A stretch of 64,000 bases of DNA. Source: Heterohyrax brucei. Lineage: Eukaryota > Chordata > Mammalia > Hyracoidea > Procaviidae. A program made the translations under genes and the position numbers. The stretch spans positions 223,281,323-223,345,322 of the forward strand of contig CM053140.1 of NCBI GenBank assembly GCA_028571685.1, written 5' to 3'. Each line of letters begins with the position of its first letter. Position 1 is the stretch's first letter. This document shows positions 1-11,407 of this stretch, piece by piece. The notes beneath the pieces are model-generated. The model saw nothing but the letters and a program-made list of their open reading frames with translations, was not told where the DNA came from and made no database searches.

Positions 1-808
1 CTCCTGATTGGCAAAGACATGGCCCTACATATAAAGTCACTTGGGAGCCATTGGCTGACCTATAATATGAGTCAATAAAGGCTGGACGAGATGTTGGCAG
101 AATGCACTGCATTTATTTCTCTAGGCAGTCTTATATTGAAAGGTAAATGTATCTGATAGCTTCCAAAATCAGTCAGGCTTTCAGGTGAATGAGTCCATCT
201 TCCCAGCTGGCAAAGTAAGCACCTCTGTATCCAACCCCAGGTGCTGCAAACTAGTTCAAAATATGGGAAAGCTACTGCCCTGCTGTCATCTGCTGCTGGT
301 CCCTACCTATAGGCCACACAGCAAAATACTGCTTTCGTACCAGAAAAGCACTCTCCTCCAGGCAGGCACTACCTCCCAGCTTGGGAATTAGGTCCAGTGG
401 AGGCCTCTGTATGGGGATATCCACCTCCCAGGCAAACAAGGGGGTGTCCCGCCCAAGCTCCCCTGCCTGCCTCGGAACAGGCTACTCAAGGGTGGAGGTG
501 ATTCTGCCTACCGATCCCACCAGCATTGTGTATGACCTTAGGTGCCAGTCACACCCCAGCTCCGCCATCTGGCTAAGACAGAGGAAAAAAAATTTGACGT
601 TACCTTTGGTCTGTGAGAGCCGGCATTCAACAAGGGCAGGGGTCAGCGAAAGAGAAGTTTCCCATTCAGTGGTATATATTCCAAATTGACAGCCCTATAC
701 CGTGTCCTAGGGCTCCCTAGGTGTTCAGAAGCCTCTGTTTACCAATTCAGAGCTTGGTTTTCAGAGGGATTTAGGGAGACTTGTGTTTAGTCCACCATCT
801 TGACTGCC
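1..808 (-). mobile_element. L1 5' UTR (element A), cut by window edge
   Basis: This is the 5' untranslated region of an antisense L1. Read on the minus strand the element starts near 808, at a typical L1 5' end resembling GGCAGTCAAGATGGTGG. It is GC-richer than its surroundings, as L1 promoter regions are. It resembles the 5' UTR of the L1 at 13.5-18.3 kb (both contain CAGCTTGGGA and a TTCCAAAATCAG stretch). The body lies beyond base 1. At 809 the sequence switches abruptly to ORF2 C-terminal sequence of another L1, so element A appears inserted into element B. Only one flank is visible, so no target-site duplication can be tested. Confidence 0.75.
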
Positions 809-1309
809 AATGTATTATATTTGATATTTAGGTCTTTGATCCATTTGAATTAGTTTTTGTGTAAGGTGTGAGATATGGGTCTTGTTACATTTTTTTGCAG
901 ATGGATTTCCATGTATGCCATTTATGCCAACATCATTTGTTAAAGATAATATGTTTTCCCCGGTTTATGTACTTTGGATCTTTGTCAAATATCAGCTGCT
1001 CATCAGTGGATGGTGTTGTAGGTGAATTCTCAGTTCAGTTCCATTGGTTTCTGTATCTGTTTTTGTAACATTACCACACTATTTTGACTACTGTGGCAGT
1101 ATCATAGGTTCTAAAGTCAGATTAGAGTGAAGCCTCCCACTTTGTTCTTCAGTAATGCTTTACTTATCCAAAGCTTCTTCCCCTTCCACATAAAGTTGAT
1201 GATTTGTTTCTCCATCTAAATAAAAAATGACATTGGAATTTATATTGAGATTGCATTGTATCTATGCATCACTTTGGGTAGAGTAGACATTTTCACTATA
1301 TTAAGTGAT

Positions 1310-1459
1310 GGAAACTGTGGTGGCATAGTGGTTAAGTGCCACAGCTGCTAACCAGAAGGCCGGCAGTTCAAATCTGCCAGGTGTTCCTCAGAAACCCTAT
1401 GGGAAAGTTCTGTCTATAGGGTCTCTATGAGTTGAAATCGACTTGATGGCAGTGGGCTA
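1310..1459 (+). mobile_element. AfroSINE (tRNA-derived), near full length
   Basis: A sense AfroSINE: head GTGGTGGCATAGTGGTTAAG, a B-box-like GGCAGTTCAAATCTG, and the RTE-like tail GAGTTGAAATCGACTTGATG. It sits in antisense L1 element B. The flanks share AAGTG, a weak target-site duplication. Confidence 0.9.
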
Positions 1460-1668
1460 AGTGTTGCTGTCTATGAGCAAGGTGGGTTTCTCCACTTATG
1501 TAGGTAGATTTCTTTTGGTTTCTTGTAGTAGAGTTTTGTAATTTTCTTTCTGTAAGTCTTTTAAATCTCTGGTTAGGTTTATTCTTAGGTATTTTATCTT
1601 CTTGGGCTTAAAGTAAATAGTAATGACTAGGTAATTTTATCTTTGATGGTTTGTTGATGTAAAGGAAT

Positions 1669-2534
1669 TCAAAAATTCAGCTGATTTGTTATGTTTATCT
1701 TGTATCCTAATACTTTGCTGAAATATATGCATTGCAGTAGTTTTTTTGTGGATTTTTTAGGGTTTTCTGTGTTTGAGACCGTATCATCTGCAAATAGGGT
1801 TACTTTTGCTTCCTCTTTACCAACCTGAATACCATTTATTTCTTTATCTTGCCTGATTCCTCTGGCTAGGACCTTCAGGACAGTGTTGAATAAGAGTGGT
1901 GACAGTGGGCATCCTTGTCTGGTACCTCTTCTCAAGATGAGTGCTTTCAGTCTCCATTTAGGATGATGTTGGCTGTTAGCTTTGCCTCTTACTCTGTTGG
2001 TGAATTCCCCTTCTACTCCTATTTTGCCAGGAGTTTTTGACACGAATGGGTGTTGTACTTTGTCAAATGCCTTTTCTGCATTGAATGATAAAATCAAGTG
2101 GTTCTTTTATTTATGTGGTTGATTACATTAATGGTTTATTTTTCTCCTCAAAAAGCTGAACCATCCCTGCGTCCCTAGTATTAATCCCACTTGGTTATAG
2201 TGAATTATTTTTTTTTTGATATGTTGTTGAAATCTACTGTTTAAATTTTGTTGAGGATATTTCCATCTAATTTCATGAGATATATTCATCTGTAATTTTC
2301 CCCTTTTGTGCTGTCTTTACCTGGCTTTAGTGTCAGGGTTGTACTGGCTTCACAGAATGAATTTGGAAGTATTTCATCCTTTCCTATGCACTGGAATACC
2401 TGTAGCAACACTGGTGTTAACTCTTCTCTGAAAGTTTGGTAGAATTCTCCAGTGAAGCCATTAGGGCCAGGACCTGTTTTAGTTGGGAGTTTTAAAATTA
2501 TGTTTTCAGTCTTTTGGATCTGACTTGACAGCAC
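1669..2534 (-). pseudogene. L1 ORF2 reverse transcriptase remnant (element B)
   Basis: Two minus-strand frames (2286-2534 and 1669-2097) cover the RT domain of L1 ORF2, which copies L1 RNA into DNA at the nicked target. The first has the fingers motif resembling [13 protein letters not shown]. The second contains AEKAFDK (motif A), GTRQGCPLSPLLF (motif B) and the catalytic FADD box at about 1783-1794. The acidic residue before AEKAFDK, normally Asp, reads Asn (SFNAEKAF), so even the intact-looking frame would be catalytically impaired. A frameshift or stop region at 2098-2285 separates the two pieces. Confidence 0.88.
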
Positions 2535-2873
2535 TTGGCTGGCTTGACTTTCAGTCTTTCCTTTTTTGATGAGTTTATTTAGTTGTTCTGTGTCTGTTTG
2601 TGCTTGTTTGGGTAGGTGACGTGTTTTAGAATTTGTCTATTTCCTCTAGGTTTTTGAATTTATTAAAATATAGTCTTTCATAGTATTCTGTTATGATTCT
2701 TTTAATTTCATTTGGGTCTGTTGGGATATCACCCATCTAATTTCTTATTTGAAGTATTTCTCTCTTGTTTTTCTTTTATCGGTTTGGCAAATGGTGTATC
2801 CATTTTGTTATTCTTTTCAGAAAACTAGCTTTTGGTCCTGTAATCCTTTCAATCTTTTTTTCTATTCTCTGTT

Positions 2874-2911
2874 GCCATGAGTCAAATCTGACTCAACAGC
2901 ACTTGGCTTGG
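2874..2911 (+). mobile_element. 38-bp SINE 3'-end fragment insertion
   Basis: Only the last part of the SINE is present (CATGAGTCAAATCTGACTC, then CAGCACTTGGCTTGG). It interrupts L1 ORF2 sequence that would otherwise read straight through TCTATT..CTGTTTCATTT. The pentamer CTGTT flanks both sides (2869-2873 and 2912-2916), compatible with a short target-site duplication. Confidence 0.72.
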
Positions 2912-3217
2912 CTGTTTCATTTAGTTCTGCTCTAATTCTTATTACTTGCTTTCTGTGGTGCTCGAGGGGTTCTTTTGCTGCTTTGTTTCCACTCGTTCAA
3001 ATTTTAGAGTTAATGCTTTTATTTTGTCCCTTTCTTCTTTTTGAATGTGTGCGTTTATTGAGATAAATTGACCTCTGAGCACTCTTTTTGCTCTGTCCCA
3101 TGCATTGTGTTAGGATGTGTTTTCGTTCTCATTGGATTCTATGAATTTCTTTGTTCTATCCTTGACTTATTCTATAACCCAGTTAATATGTTTAATTTAT
3201 TTTCTTATTCTTTTCTG

Positions 3218-3905
3218 TTATTGCTTTTTCCTTTTATGGCTTTGTTGTCTGAAAAGATTGAATTTTGTTAGGATGGCTTTGTAGCCTAATATGTAGTCAG
3301 TTCTGGAGAATGTTCCATGTACACTGGAAAAGACAGTGTACTTGGCTTTTGTTGGGTGGAGTGCTCTATATGTGTCTATCAGGTCAAGTTGGTTAATTGT
3401 GGCATTTAGATCTTTCCTGTCTTTAGCTTTTTTTAGATGTCTGTCCTTCTCTAAGAGTGGTGTTTGGGAGTCTCCTGCTATTATTGTGGAACTGTATATT
3501 CTAGTTTTCAATGCAGTTAGGGTTGGCTTTATGTATTTTGGAGCCCTGTCATTGGGTATGTAGATATTTAATATGGTTCTGTCCTCCTGGAGTACTGATC
3601 CTTTAATCATTATATAATATCTTTTGTTATCCAATGTGGTGATTTTTACTTTAAAGTCTGTTTCATCAGAGATTAATATTGCCACTCCTGTTCTTTTTTG
3701 ACTGTTGTTAGTTTGATATATTTTATTCTATCCTCAGTGTTGTTTGTTTGTTCGTGTCTTTGACTCTAACTTGTGTCTTCCATAGGCAACATATGGATAG
3801 GTCATGTTTATTTATCTGGTCTACCCCTCTCTGTCTCTTTATGGATGCATTTAGTACATTTACATGCAGCATGATTACTGATTTGTATGAGCTTGGTGCT
3901 GTCAT
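3218..3905 (-). pseudogene. L1 ORF2 endonuclease remnant (element B)
   Basis: Minus-strand frames 3723-3905 and 3218-3685 encode the apurinic-like endonuclease domain that starts ORF2. The N-terminal frame contains LSICCLWKTQV, a decayed form of the ICCLQETH motif. The second frame contains AGDSQTPL where L1 normally has GDFNTPL, so the catalytic Asn is replaced, and SRTDYILG where SRIDHILG is usual, so the catalytic His is also lost. The break between frames at about 3690-3720 is a frameshift. The domain is clearly inactive. I chose 3905 as the ORF2 start because the ATG matches the start context seen again in the L1 at 16149. Confidence 0.87.
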
Positions 3906-5023
3906 TTTGATGTCTTTGTGTGTGTGTTGTAGACAGTTCCTTTGTTCACTTAATGTTCTGTGTGGAGTCTTTTTCTTTAAGTATTTTCATCCTTTTCATC
4001 ATTAGTGATTTTGTATTTACTGAGACTTCATGTTTTTCTTGTTTTCCTTTTGATGCATAGATTGACAGTTTCTTTTGTGGTTACCTTAATATTTATTGGT
4101 ATTTTTCTAAATTTTAATGAGTCTTAAATTTCTTTATGTCACTTCATCCTCCTCTCCATGTGAAAGATCGATTCATTTTCTTTTGAGTCCTTCTTTTCTG
4201 TCATACTGTTTACATAATGACACCTCTGTTTCCCTGTTTTCAGTGTTTTGCCTGTAATTTATTTTTGTGATTCTGCTATTTGTGTTGATATCCAGTTGTG
4301 TTCTGTGTTCTGGTCTTGGATTGTTACTGAGTGTTACTGGTTTTCTAACCAATTCCCTCCCTTTAGTATTTCTTGTAATTTCATTATGGTTTTTGCAAAT
4401 TGCCTGGTTTCTTAATATGTGGCTGGAGTAAAGCCTTCAGGATCATCATTTGTTGACATGGCACAACTCAAAGTGAGACAAGACAGCTGTAAATAGCCAT
4501 TAATAATCAGAACATGGAATGTACAAAGTATGAATCTAGAAAACTGTAAATCATTAAAAATAAAATAGAATTCATAAACATCAATATCCTAGGCATTAGT
4601 GAGCTGAAATTGCCCGGTTCTGGCCACTTTGAATCTGTCAGTTTAATGGTCTACTGTGTCAGAAATGAATACTTGAAGAGGAACAGTGTTATATTCATCA
4701 TCAAAAAGAACACTTAAAAATCTATCCTGAAGTACAATGCTGCCAGTTATAGGATAATATCTACATGCCTACAAGGAAGACCAGTTAATACAACTGTTAT
4801 TCAAATTTATACACCAACCACTAAAGCCAAAGATGAAGAGGTTGAAGATTTTTACCAGCTTCTGCAGTCCAGTATTGATCAAATATGCAATCAGGATGCA
4901 TTGGTAGCTACTGGTGATTGGAATGCAAAAGTTGGAAACAAACAAGGATTGGTAGTTGGAAAATATGGCCTTGGTAACAGAAATGTGCAGATCATATGAT
5001 AGAATTTTACATGACTAATGATT

Positions 5024-5519
5024 AAAGATGTCACCTTCAAGACTAAAATGTGCCTGACACAAGCTATGGTGTTTTCAGTTGCATCAGATGTATGTGAAAG
5101 GTGGACTGTGAACAAAGAAGACAGAAGAATTGATGCCTTTGAATTGTGGTGTTGGAGAAGCATGTTGAATGTATGATGGACTGCCAAAAGAACAAACAGA
5201 CCTGTTCTGGAAGAAGTACAACCAGAGTGCTCCTTGGAAGCGGAGACGGCAATACTGTGTCTTACATGCTTTTGACATGTTGTCAGGAAAGATCTGTCCC
5301 TGGAAAAGGACATCATGCTTGGTAGAATGGAGCATCAATGAAAAAGAGGAAGACCTTCGATGAGATGGATTGACAAAGTGGCCGCAACAGTGGGCTCAAG
5401 CGTAAAAATGATAGTGGATATGGCGTGAGACCAGGCATTGTTTCATTCTATTGTTCATTGGGTCGCTATGAGTTGGAACTGACTTGATGGCACCTAACAA
5501 CATAACAGTAACAGTGACG
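5024..5519 (+). mobile_element. 5'-truncated RTE 3' fragment nested in RTE
   Basis: About 500 bp of RTE ORF C-terminus and 3' end (AAAGATGTCACCTTCAAGAC to GGCACCTAACAACATAACAG) interrupts the endonuclease region of the larger RTE. The same C-terminal region occurs again at 7300-7770 in its proper place, so the sequence is present twice in one element. About 25 bp of the host element seem to be missing at the right junction. Confidence 0.78.
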
Positions 5520-7769
5520 TCCTCACCAACACAGTGACTGTACATATGAACCTTATCAGATGGAATACACAGGAATCAAATCAAGTGTGTTTGTGGAAAA
5601 AGACAGCAGAAAAGCTCCATATCAGCAGTCAGAACACGACCAGGTGCTGACTGTGGCACAGACCATCAATTGCTCACATACAAGTTCAAACTGAAACTGG
5701 TGAAAATTAGAACAAGTCCATGAGAGCCAAAGTATATCCTACCTGACTTTAGAGACCATCTTAACAGATTTGATGTGTAGAACACTAATGACCGAAGACC
5801 ACACAAATTGTGGAATGACATCAAAGACATCATCCATAAAGAAAGCAAGAGGTTATTAAAAAGATAGGAAAGAAAGAAAAGGCCAAATCGTATGACGGAA
5901 GAGACTCGGAAACTTGTTCTCAAACATCGAACACCTAAAGCAAAAGGAAGGAATGAAAAAGTAAAAGAACTAAACAGAAGGTTTTAAAGGGCAGCTTGGG
6001 AAGAGAAATATAATGATATGTGGAAACAGCTAGAAATGGAAAACCAGAAGGGAAGAACATGTTCTGCATTTCTCCAGCTGAAAGAACTAAAGAAAAAATT
6101 CAAGCCCCTAGTTGCAATAGTGAAGGATTCTACAGGGAAACTAGGAAATAATTCAGGGAGCATCAAAAGAAGATGGAAAGAATACACATAGTCATTATAC
6201 CAGAAAGAACTGGTCAGTGTTCAGCCATTTGAAGAGGTAACATATGATCAGGAACCAATGGTAATGAAGGAAGAAGTCGAAGTTGCATTGAAGTCATTGG
6301 AGCAACACAAGGCTCCAGGAATTGATGGATTATCAACTGAGATCCTTCTACAAACAGATGCAGCTCTAGAAGTGTTCATTCATCTATGCCAAGAAATTTG
6401 GAGGACAGCTACCTGTCTGACTGGAAGAGATCCATATTTGTGCCCATTCCAAAGAAAGGTGACCCAACTGAATGCAGAAATTACCAAACAATATTGTTAA
6501 TAAATTAGTAAGCCTATTAATGGTTGGTGCAAGAAACAGTATCATTAATACCACATGCAAGATCATTCAAAAGTGGCTACAACAGTATATTGACAAGGAA
6601 CTTCCAGAAATTCAAGCTGGATTTACAAGAGGATGTGGAGCCAGGGATGTCCTTGCTGATGTCAGGTAGATCTTGACTGAAAACAGAAAATACCAGAAAG
6701 ATTTACCTGTATTTCATTGACTATACAAAGGCATTCAACTATGCAGATCATAACAAATTATGGTTAACATTGCAGAGAATGGTAATTCCAGAATACTTAA
6801 TTGTGCTCTTAGGGAATCTGTACATGGATCAAGAGTCAGTCGTGTGAACAGAACAAGGACATATGTGTGGTTTAAAGTCAGGAAAGGTGTATGTCAGGGT
6901 TGTATCATTTCACCATACCTTTTCAATCTGTATGCTGAGCAAAAAAATCCAAAAAGCTGGACTATATGAAGAATGAGGTATCAAGATTGGAGGACAACTC
7001 ATTAACAACCTGCATTACTCAGGTGACACCACTTTACTTGCTCAAAGTGAAGGGTATTTGAAACACTGAGGAAAATCAAAGACCACAGCCTTCAGTATGG
7101 ATTGCACCTGAACGTCAAGAAAACAAAAACCCTCACAAATGGACCAGTAAGCAACATCGTGATAGAGAAAGAATTCAGGTTGTCAAGGACTTCATTTTGC
7201 TTGGTTCCACAATCAATGCCCATGGAAGCAGCAGTGAAGAAATCAGAAGATGCATTGCATTCCGAAAATCTGCAAAGGATTTCTATAAGTTATTGGAAAG
7301 TAAAGATGTTTCCTTGAAGACTAAGGTGTGCCTGACCCAAGCCAAGGTATTTTCAGTAGCATCACATGCCTGCAAAAGCTGGACAAGAAATAGGAAGATA
7401 GAGGAAGAATTGATGCCCTTGAATTGTAGTGTTGGAGAAGAATAGTGAATGTACCGTTGACTGCCAAAAGAACAAACATCTATTCTGGAAGAAGTACAAC
7501 CAGCATGTTCCTTGGAAGCAAAGATGGAGAGACTGCGTCTAACATACTTTGCACATGTTGCCACGAGGGATCAGCCCCTGGAGAAGGGGACTGCTAGTAT
7601 AGTGGATGGTTAACAAAAAAGAGGAAGATCCTTGATGAGGTGGATTGACACAGTGGCTGTAGTGATGGGCTTAAGCATAAAAATGATTGTGGACATGTTA
7701 AAAGACAGGGCAGTGATTTGTTCTTTTGTGCATGGGCTTGCTATGAGTTGTAACTGACTCAGAGGAACT

Positions 7770-8291
7770 TGTGGTGGTTAAGACTGTGTGTCAACTTGGC
7801 TGAACCCATGTTTTGGCAGACATATACTAGGGCAGGGGTGGGGTCTATAATGGCTCACCACCTGTCCCATCTTCATCTCCCTACCTTCTGCTGCCTACTT
7901 CTGTCTATTCAATTTGTGAGCAGCTCCTGCTCTCTTCTTATATCTGGTTCCTGGGACTTGAACTAGCAGCTGTTGGATTCATTGACCCTCAGCCTGCAAA
8001 GAAGAGCCCTGTTCCCTGACCTGCCTTTCCTGAGTGCTCTAGCGCCTGCAGCTCCATGAATCAGCAGATACCTCACAGTCTTACCTTCCATCTTGGGACC
8101 CATCCCCCAACACAGCCTATGATCTGGACCTTGAATCTCTTAACCTGCTGACCTTGTGTTCATCAGCTTCCATGGCTTCAATCCAGGACTTGGGACATTT
8201 CAGCTTCTACAGTTGTGTGAGCTATTTCCTCATATAAATCTTTATGTATGTTATGTGTGTTACTGGCTTTGCTTCCCTACAGCCTAAGACA
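7770..8291 (+). mobile_element. ERVL (MLT2-like) solo LTR
   Basis: A solo LTR in sense orientation, starting TGTGGTGG and ending AAGACA. Late landmarks GGACTTGAACTAGCAGCTG, TGTGTGAGCTATTTCCT and TATAAATCTTTATGT match the general layout of ERVL/MLT2 LTRs, the last being a TATA/polyadenylation region. It lies inside the terminal bases of the RTE: flanking pentamers GAACT (7765-7769) and GCACC (8292-8296) could be a decayed 5-bp duplication (3 of 5). Confidence 0.65.
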
Positions 8292-8319
8292 GCACCTAAC
8301 ATATTGTAATACATTCAAA

Positions 8320-9235
8320 TTAATTTTTTAAAGTAGACAAACCACTAAGAAAAAATGAAAACAATAGAAAAGTAATTCAAATTGTATAATGAAATATTTA
8401 AAATGAAAGAAGACAGTAAAGAAAGGACAGAGGAACAGAAACATGAGACAAGTATGAAAGAAATAGCAAAAGAGATGTAAATCCACCAACGTCAATAGTC
8501 TCATCAAATTTGGAGTTTTAAACATCTCCCACAAGCAAAAAAGGAATTGTCAGAATGCTGTCTACAAGACATTCTCCTTAAATTCAAAGACACAAAAAGA
8601 CTGAAAGTAAAAGGATGGAAATATGTATACTATACAAACAGCACCAGACAGCTGGAATGGCTGCATTAATGTTGGAAAAAGTAAACTTTAAGTCAAGAAA
8701 TATTGCTAGTCACAAAAGATGTTTATTAATGATAAAAGTGTCAGTAAATCAGGGAAATATTACAATTATAAATGCATTTGTGCCTAAAAACAGTGGCCCA
8801 GAATGTATGAAGCAGAACCTAACAGAACTGTAAGGTGAAAGAGACAGCAATAAGAGGGATTGTAATATCTTTTCTAAACAATTGATAGAACAAGACAGTG
8901 AATCAGCAAGGGTAAAGGAAACCTGAGCAGTACTAGCAACCAACCTGACTGTATACAACATTCCACCCAAAGAATTCAGAACACACTTTCTTCTTAAGCA
9001 CATATGTAACATTCTCCAGATAAATGGCATGCTGGACCAAAAAGAAGTCCCAGTTAATTTTAAAAAATTATACAAGTTATATTCTTGGCCTCAATGGAAT
9101 TAGATATTTACAACAGGAGGAAATTTGGATAATTAAATGACACACTTATAAATAACATTGATCAAAGAAGAAATCACAAGGGAGAGAAAAGTAATTTGAA
9201 TGAGTGACACACCATATTACAACTTTTAGAATGCA
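8320..9235 (+). mobile_element. Old L1 ORF2 endonuclease region (element F, part 1)
   Basis: Strongly decayed sense L1 ORF2. The stretch TTAAGTCAAGAAATATTGCT to CAGAACCTAACAGAACTG and the later ACACACTTTCTTCTTAAGCA correspond to the mid-endonuclease region of old mammalian L1s. It stops at about 9235 and resumes at 12226, where the next ORF2 segment continues, showing that 9236-12225 is a later insertion. Confidence 0.65.
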
Positions 9236-10710
9236 GGAGGTGGAACCAGGATGATGGCGTAATCAGATGCTTGCTGGGGTCCCTCTAATAACAAAGGCAC
9301 AGGAAAAAAGTGGCCTAATCATATATGACAATCTAGGAGCCCTGAACATCAAAAACAAAGTTGAAGAATCTAACTGATTGGTAGGGGGAGGGAGAGATAC
9401 TTCATAAGCAGCAAGGAGTTGTCAGATCTGACATGGTGGACTTGGCACCCTGCGTGAAGATCTACTGGCATAGGTATAGTGAGACAAGCAGTGATGTTTG
9501 GGATGCATTTTCCACATCAGGAGAGACTATACAGCAGAGAGACCACTCACACGTCAAGAATCAGTGAAAAGAAGCACTTGATCTCAAAAGATAAGTAACT
9601 TGTGTCTGTCCTACCCTGTAGGTCAAAAATACCTCTTGGGGGAAAAAAACTGACACATTTACATACCACCTGTCTGCTCTGCACTGGGTCCAAGCTGGCA
9701 TCAGAGATGGATGCATCCGCCAGGCTGGAAATGAGACCCACTGTGCACCATGAGCAGCTCTCATGGGAACAAATTAAACAGGAAAAATAATCTGCCAGCT
9801 CCCCTAAGGCAAGAAGGCAGGGCAATAACAATTCCTTTGCCTACACACAGGAATAAGAGGTCCATGGACTTTGAATGTCTTTCACCCTTGCATACCCCTG
9901 TGTGGGCACATTTCAACAGTATGGGCTCTCTTTAGCACAGTACAACAGGGTGTATACTTGAAGTCTGACCTCAGTTGTTTCAGCTATTTGGTGGAGAGGC
10001 AGATTCATAACATTTGACATTGCTCTGCCTATCAAGTAGAGTCTGTACCTACATACATCAGGGGCCTGAAGACTGGTGGTTCCATCCATGCCACTTAACT
10101 AGCTATGACAGGAATCCAAGAAATAGTATTTTCTAGTCCTTACAGACAACAACACTAGGCTCCCATAGTCTGCTACACAATCCACTCACCTACATGCTCT
10201 AAAGAGCAGGGACACACTTTCTTCACAGACAGGAGCAGCTGTCAACCTCCTGCCTGGGTCACTGTGTGACCCCTTACAGAAGCCAGATACTTGTGCCTAC
10301 ACTAAAAACCTCTGCTTGTCTAGGACTGTATGTGAGATCCTGCATGACACACGTGGTGACTGACTACCTGAACACATAATTTGAATCTGTACAACAAAAT
10401 TAAGCAGACTCCTGGGCTCAGATACCTAATAACAGCTCTAACTATTTGGTGACAGGACATTAGAGCTTTCAAGGTGCCAGTAATCAGGTTAGCTCACATA
10501 AGCAGCCTATTTGTGTATATTAAAACAAAACAAGAAGGAAGGACACAGCAAACCAACACAAAATAAATACAATAACTTATTGATGGCTTCAAAATAACAG
10601 TCAATATTAAATCACATGAAGAGGCAGACCATAATGGCTTCAGCAAGTTCCCCAAACAAAGAATAGATCTGCCAGATGAAGAAAACTTCTGGAGTTACCA
10701 GATATAGAAT

Positions 10711-10875
10711 AAAACCCCCCAAACCCACAGCCGTCAAGTTGATTCTGACTCATACAACACTATAGACAAAGAAGAACTGCCCCGTAGGGTTTCCAGCAAG
10801 TGCCTGGCAGATTTGAAGTGCTCAGTTTATGGTTAGCAGCTATGGCACTTAATCAATATGCCACCAGGGTTTCTG
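10711..10875 (-). mobile_element. AfroSINE, antisense
   Basis: Antisense copy: CCGTCAAGTTGATTCTGACT (tail), GAACTGCCCCGTAGGGTTTC, and CCACCAGGGTTTC (head complement). It is inserted in the 5' part of the ORF1-only L1. Confidence 0.9.
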
Positions 10876-11251
10876 GTGTGAAATACAAATGATTAATACA
10901 CAGAACCCTTCAAGAAATCAGGAAGGAGATCAGGCAAAACACAGAACAAACTAAGAAAGACACAGATACAGTAATTGAGGAATTAAATTTTAGAGCAGAG
11001 CATAATGACAAATTGAACAGGTTTGAAGATTTGGTAGACAGCAAACAGAACCTCACAATATTAATAATAAAGTTTTTGCACTAGGCAACTGAATAGAAAG
11101 TAACAGGAGCAGAACTGAGGCAATGGAAGGCAAAATTAGTGAGACTGAACATAAAGTACTTGACACAAACATATTCGATGAAAAATCTAATTAAAAAATT
11201 TAAAAAAAATGAAGAAACCCTAAGAATTTTGTGGGCCTCTATCAAGAGAAA

Positions 11252-11407
11252 GGAAACCCTGGTAGCGTAGTGGGTTAAGTGCAGCGTCTGCTAACCAAAA
11301 GCTCAGCAGTTCAAATCTGCCAGGTGCTCCTTGGAAACTTTATGGGGGCAGTTCTACTCTGACCTCTAGGGTCATTATGAGTCAGACCTGACTCAATGGC
11401 AGCAGTT
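11252..11407 (+). mobile_element. AfroSINE, sense, with 11-bp target-site duplication
   Basis: Full sense copy beginning GGAAACCCTGGTAGCGTAGT and ending ACTCAATGGCAGCAG. It is flanked by perfect 11-bp repeats ATCAAGAGAAA (11241-11251 and 11408-11418). The host L1 ORF1 reads on across the duplication. Confidence 0.95.

Larger units (their letters stand above)
809..4430 (-). mobile_element. L1 LINE (element B), antisense, decayed
   Basis: This is an antisense L1 covering the 3' part of ORF2, the reverse transcriptase (RT), the endonuclease (EN), the inter-ORF spacer and the last codons of ORF1. In minus-strand order: ORF1 C-terminus ending near 4335, a spacer of about 430 bp, the ORF2 start near 3905, EN to about 3218, RT from about 2534 to 1669, then the C-terminal region to 809. 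The 3' end must lie to the left of element A. A SINE (1310-1459) and a 38-bp SINE fragment (2874-2911) are inserted in it. Many frameshifts and stops show it is dead. Confidence 0.85.
4445..8305 (+). mobile_element. RTE-type LINE, sense, nearly full length, with nested insertions
   Basis: A sense RTE (BovB-like clade) retrotransposon. The endonuclease part (4445-5020) includes TGGTGATTGGAATGC, encoding GDWNAKVG. After a nested fragment (5024-5519) the ORF resumes at about 5521 and runs through the RT region (about 6250-7350) to a 3' end with GAGTTGTAACTGACTC. An ERVL-type LTR (7770-8291) splits the final bases; the terminal CACCTAACA reappears at 8293. RT pieces are recognisable: KAPGIDGLSTE at about 6310, EIQAGFTRG at about 6610, KGVCQGCIISPYLFNLY at about 6890. 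The catalytic YADD box reads YSGD (about 7013-7027), so it is dead. Frames are broken throughout. Confidence 0.85.

Noticed and set aside
381..689. 102-codon plus frame
   Set aside because: It lies in the GC-richer L1 5' UTR on the wrong strand; no domain.
1310..1459. tRNA gene-like A and B boxes in the SINEs
   Set aside because: The boxes (TAGTGGTTAAG, GGTTCAAATC-like) belong to SINE heads; the acceptor stem and cloverleaf are absent.
5084..5338. Overlapping minus frames on the nested RTE
   Set aside because: Shadows of the sense RTE C-terminal region.
9547..9831. 94-codon minus frame and overlapping plus frame
   Set aside because: Both lie in the 5' UTR of the ORF1-only L1; chance frames.
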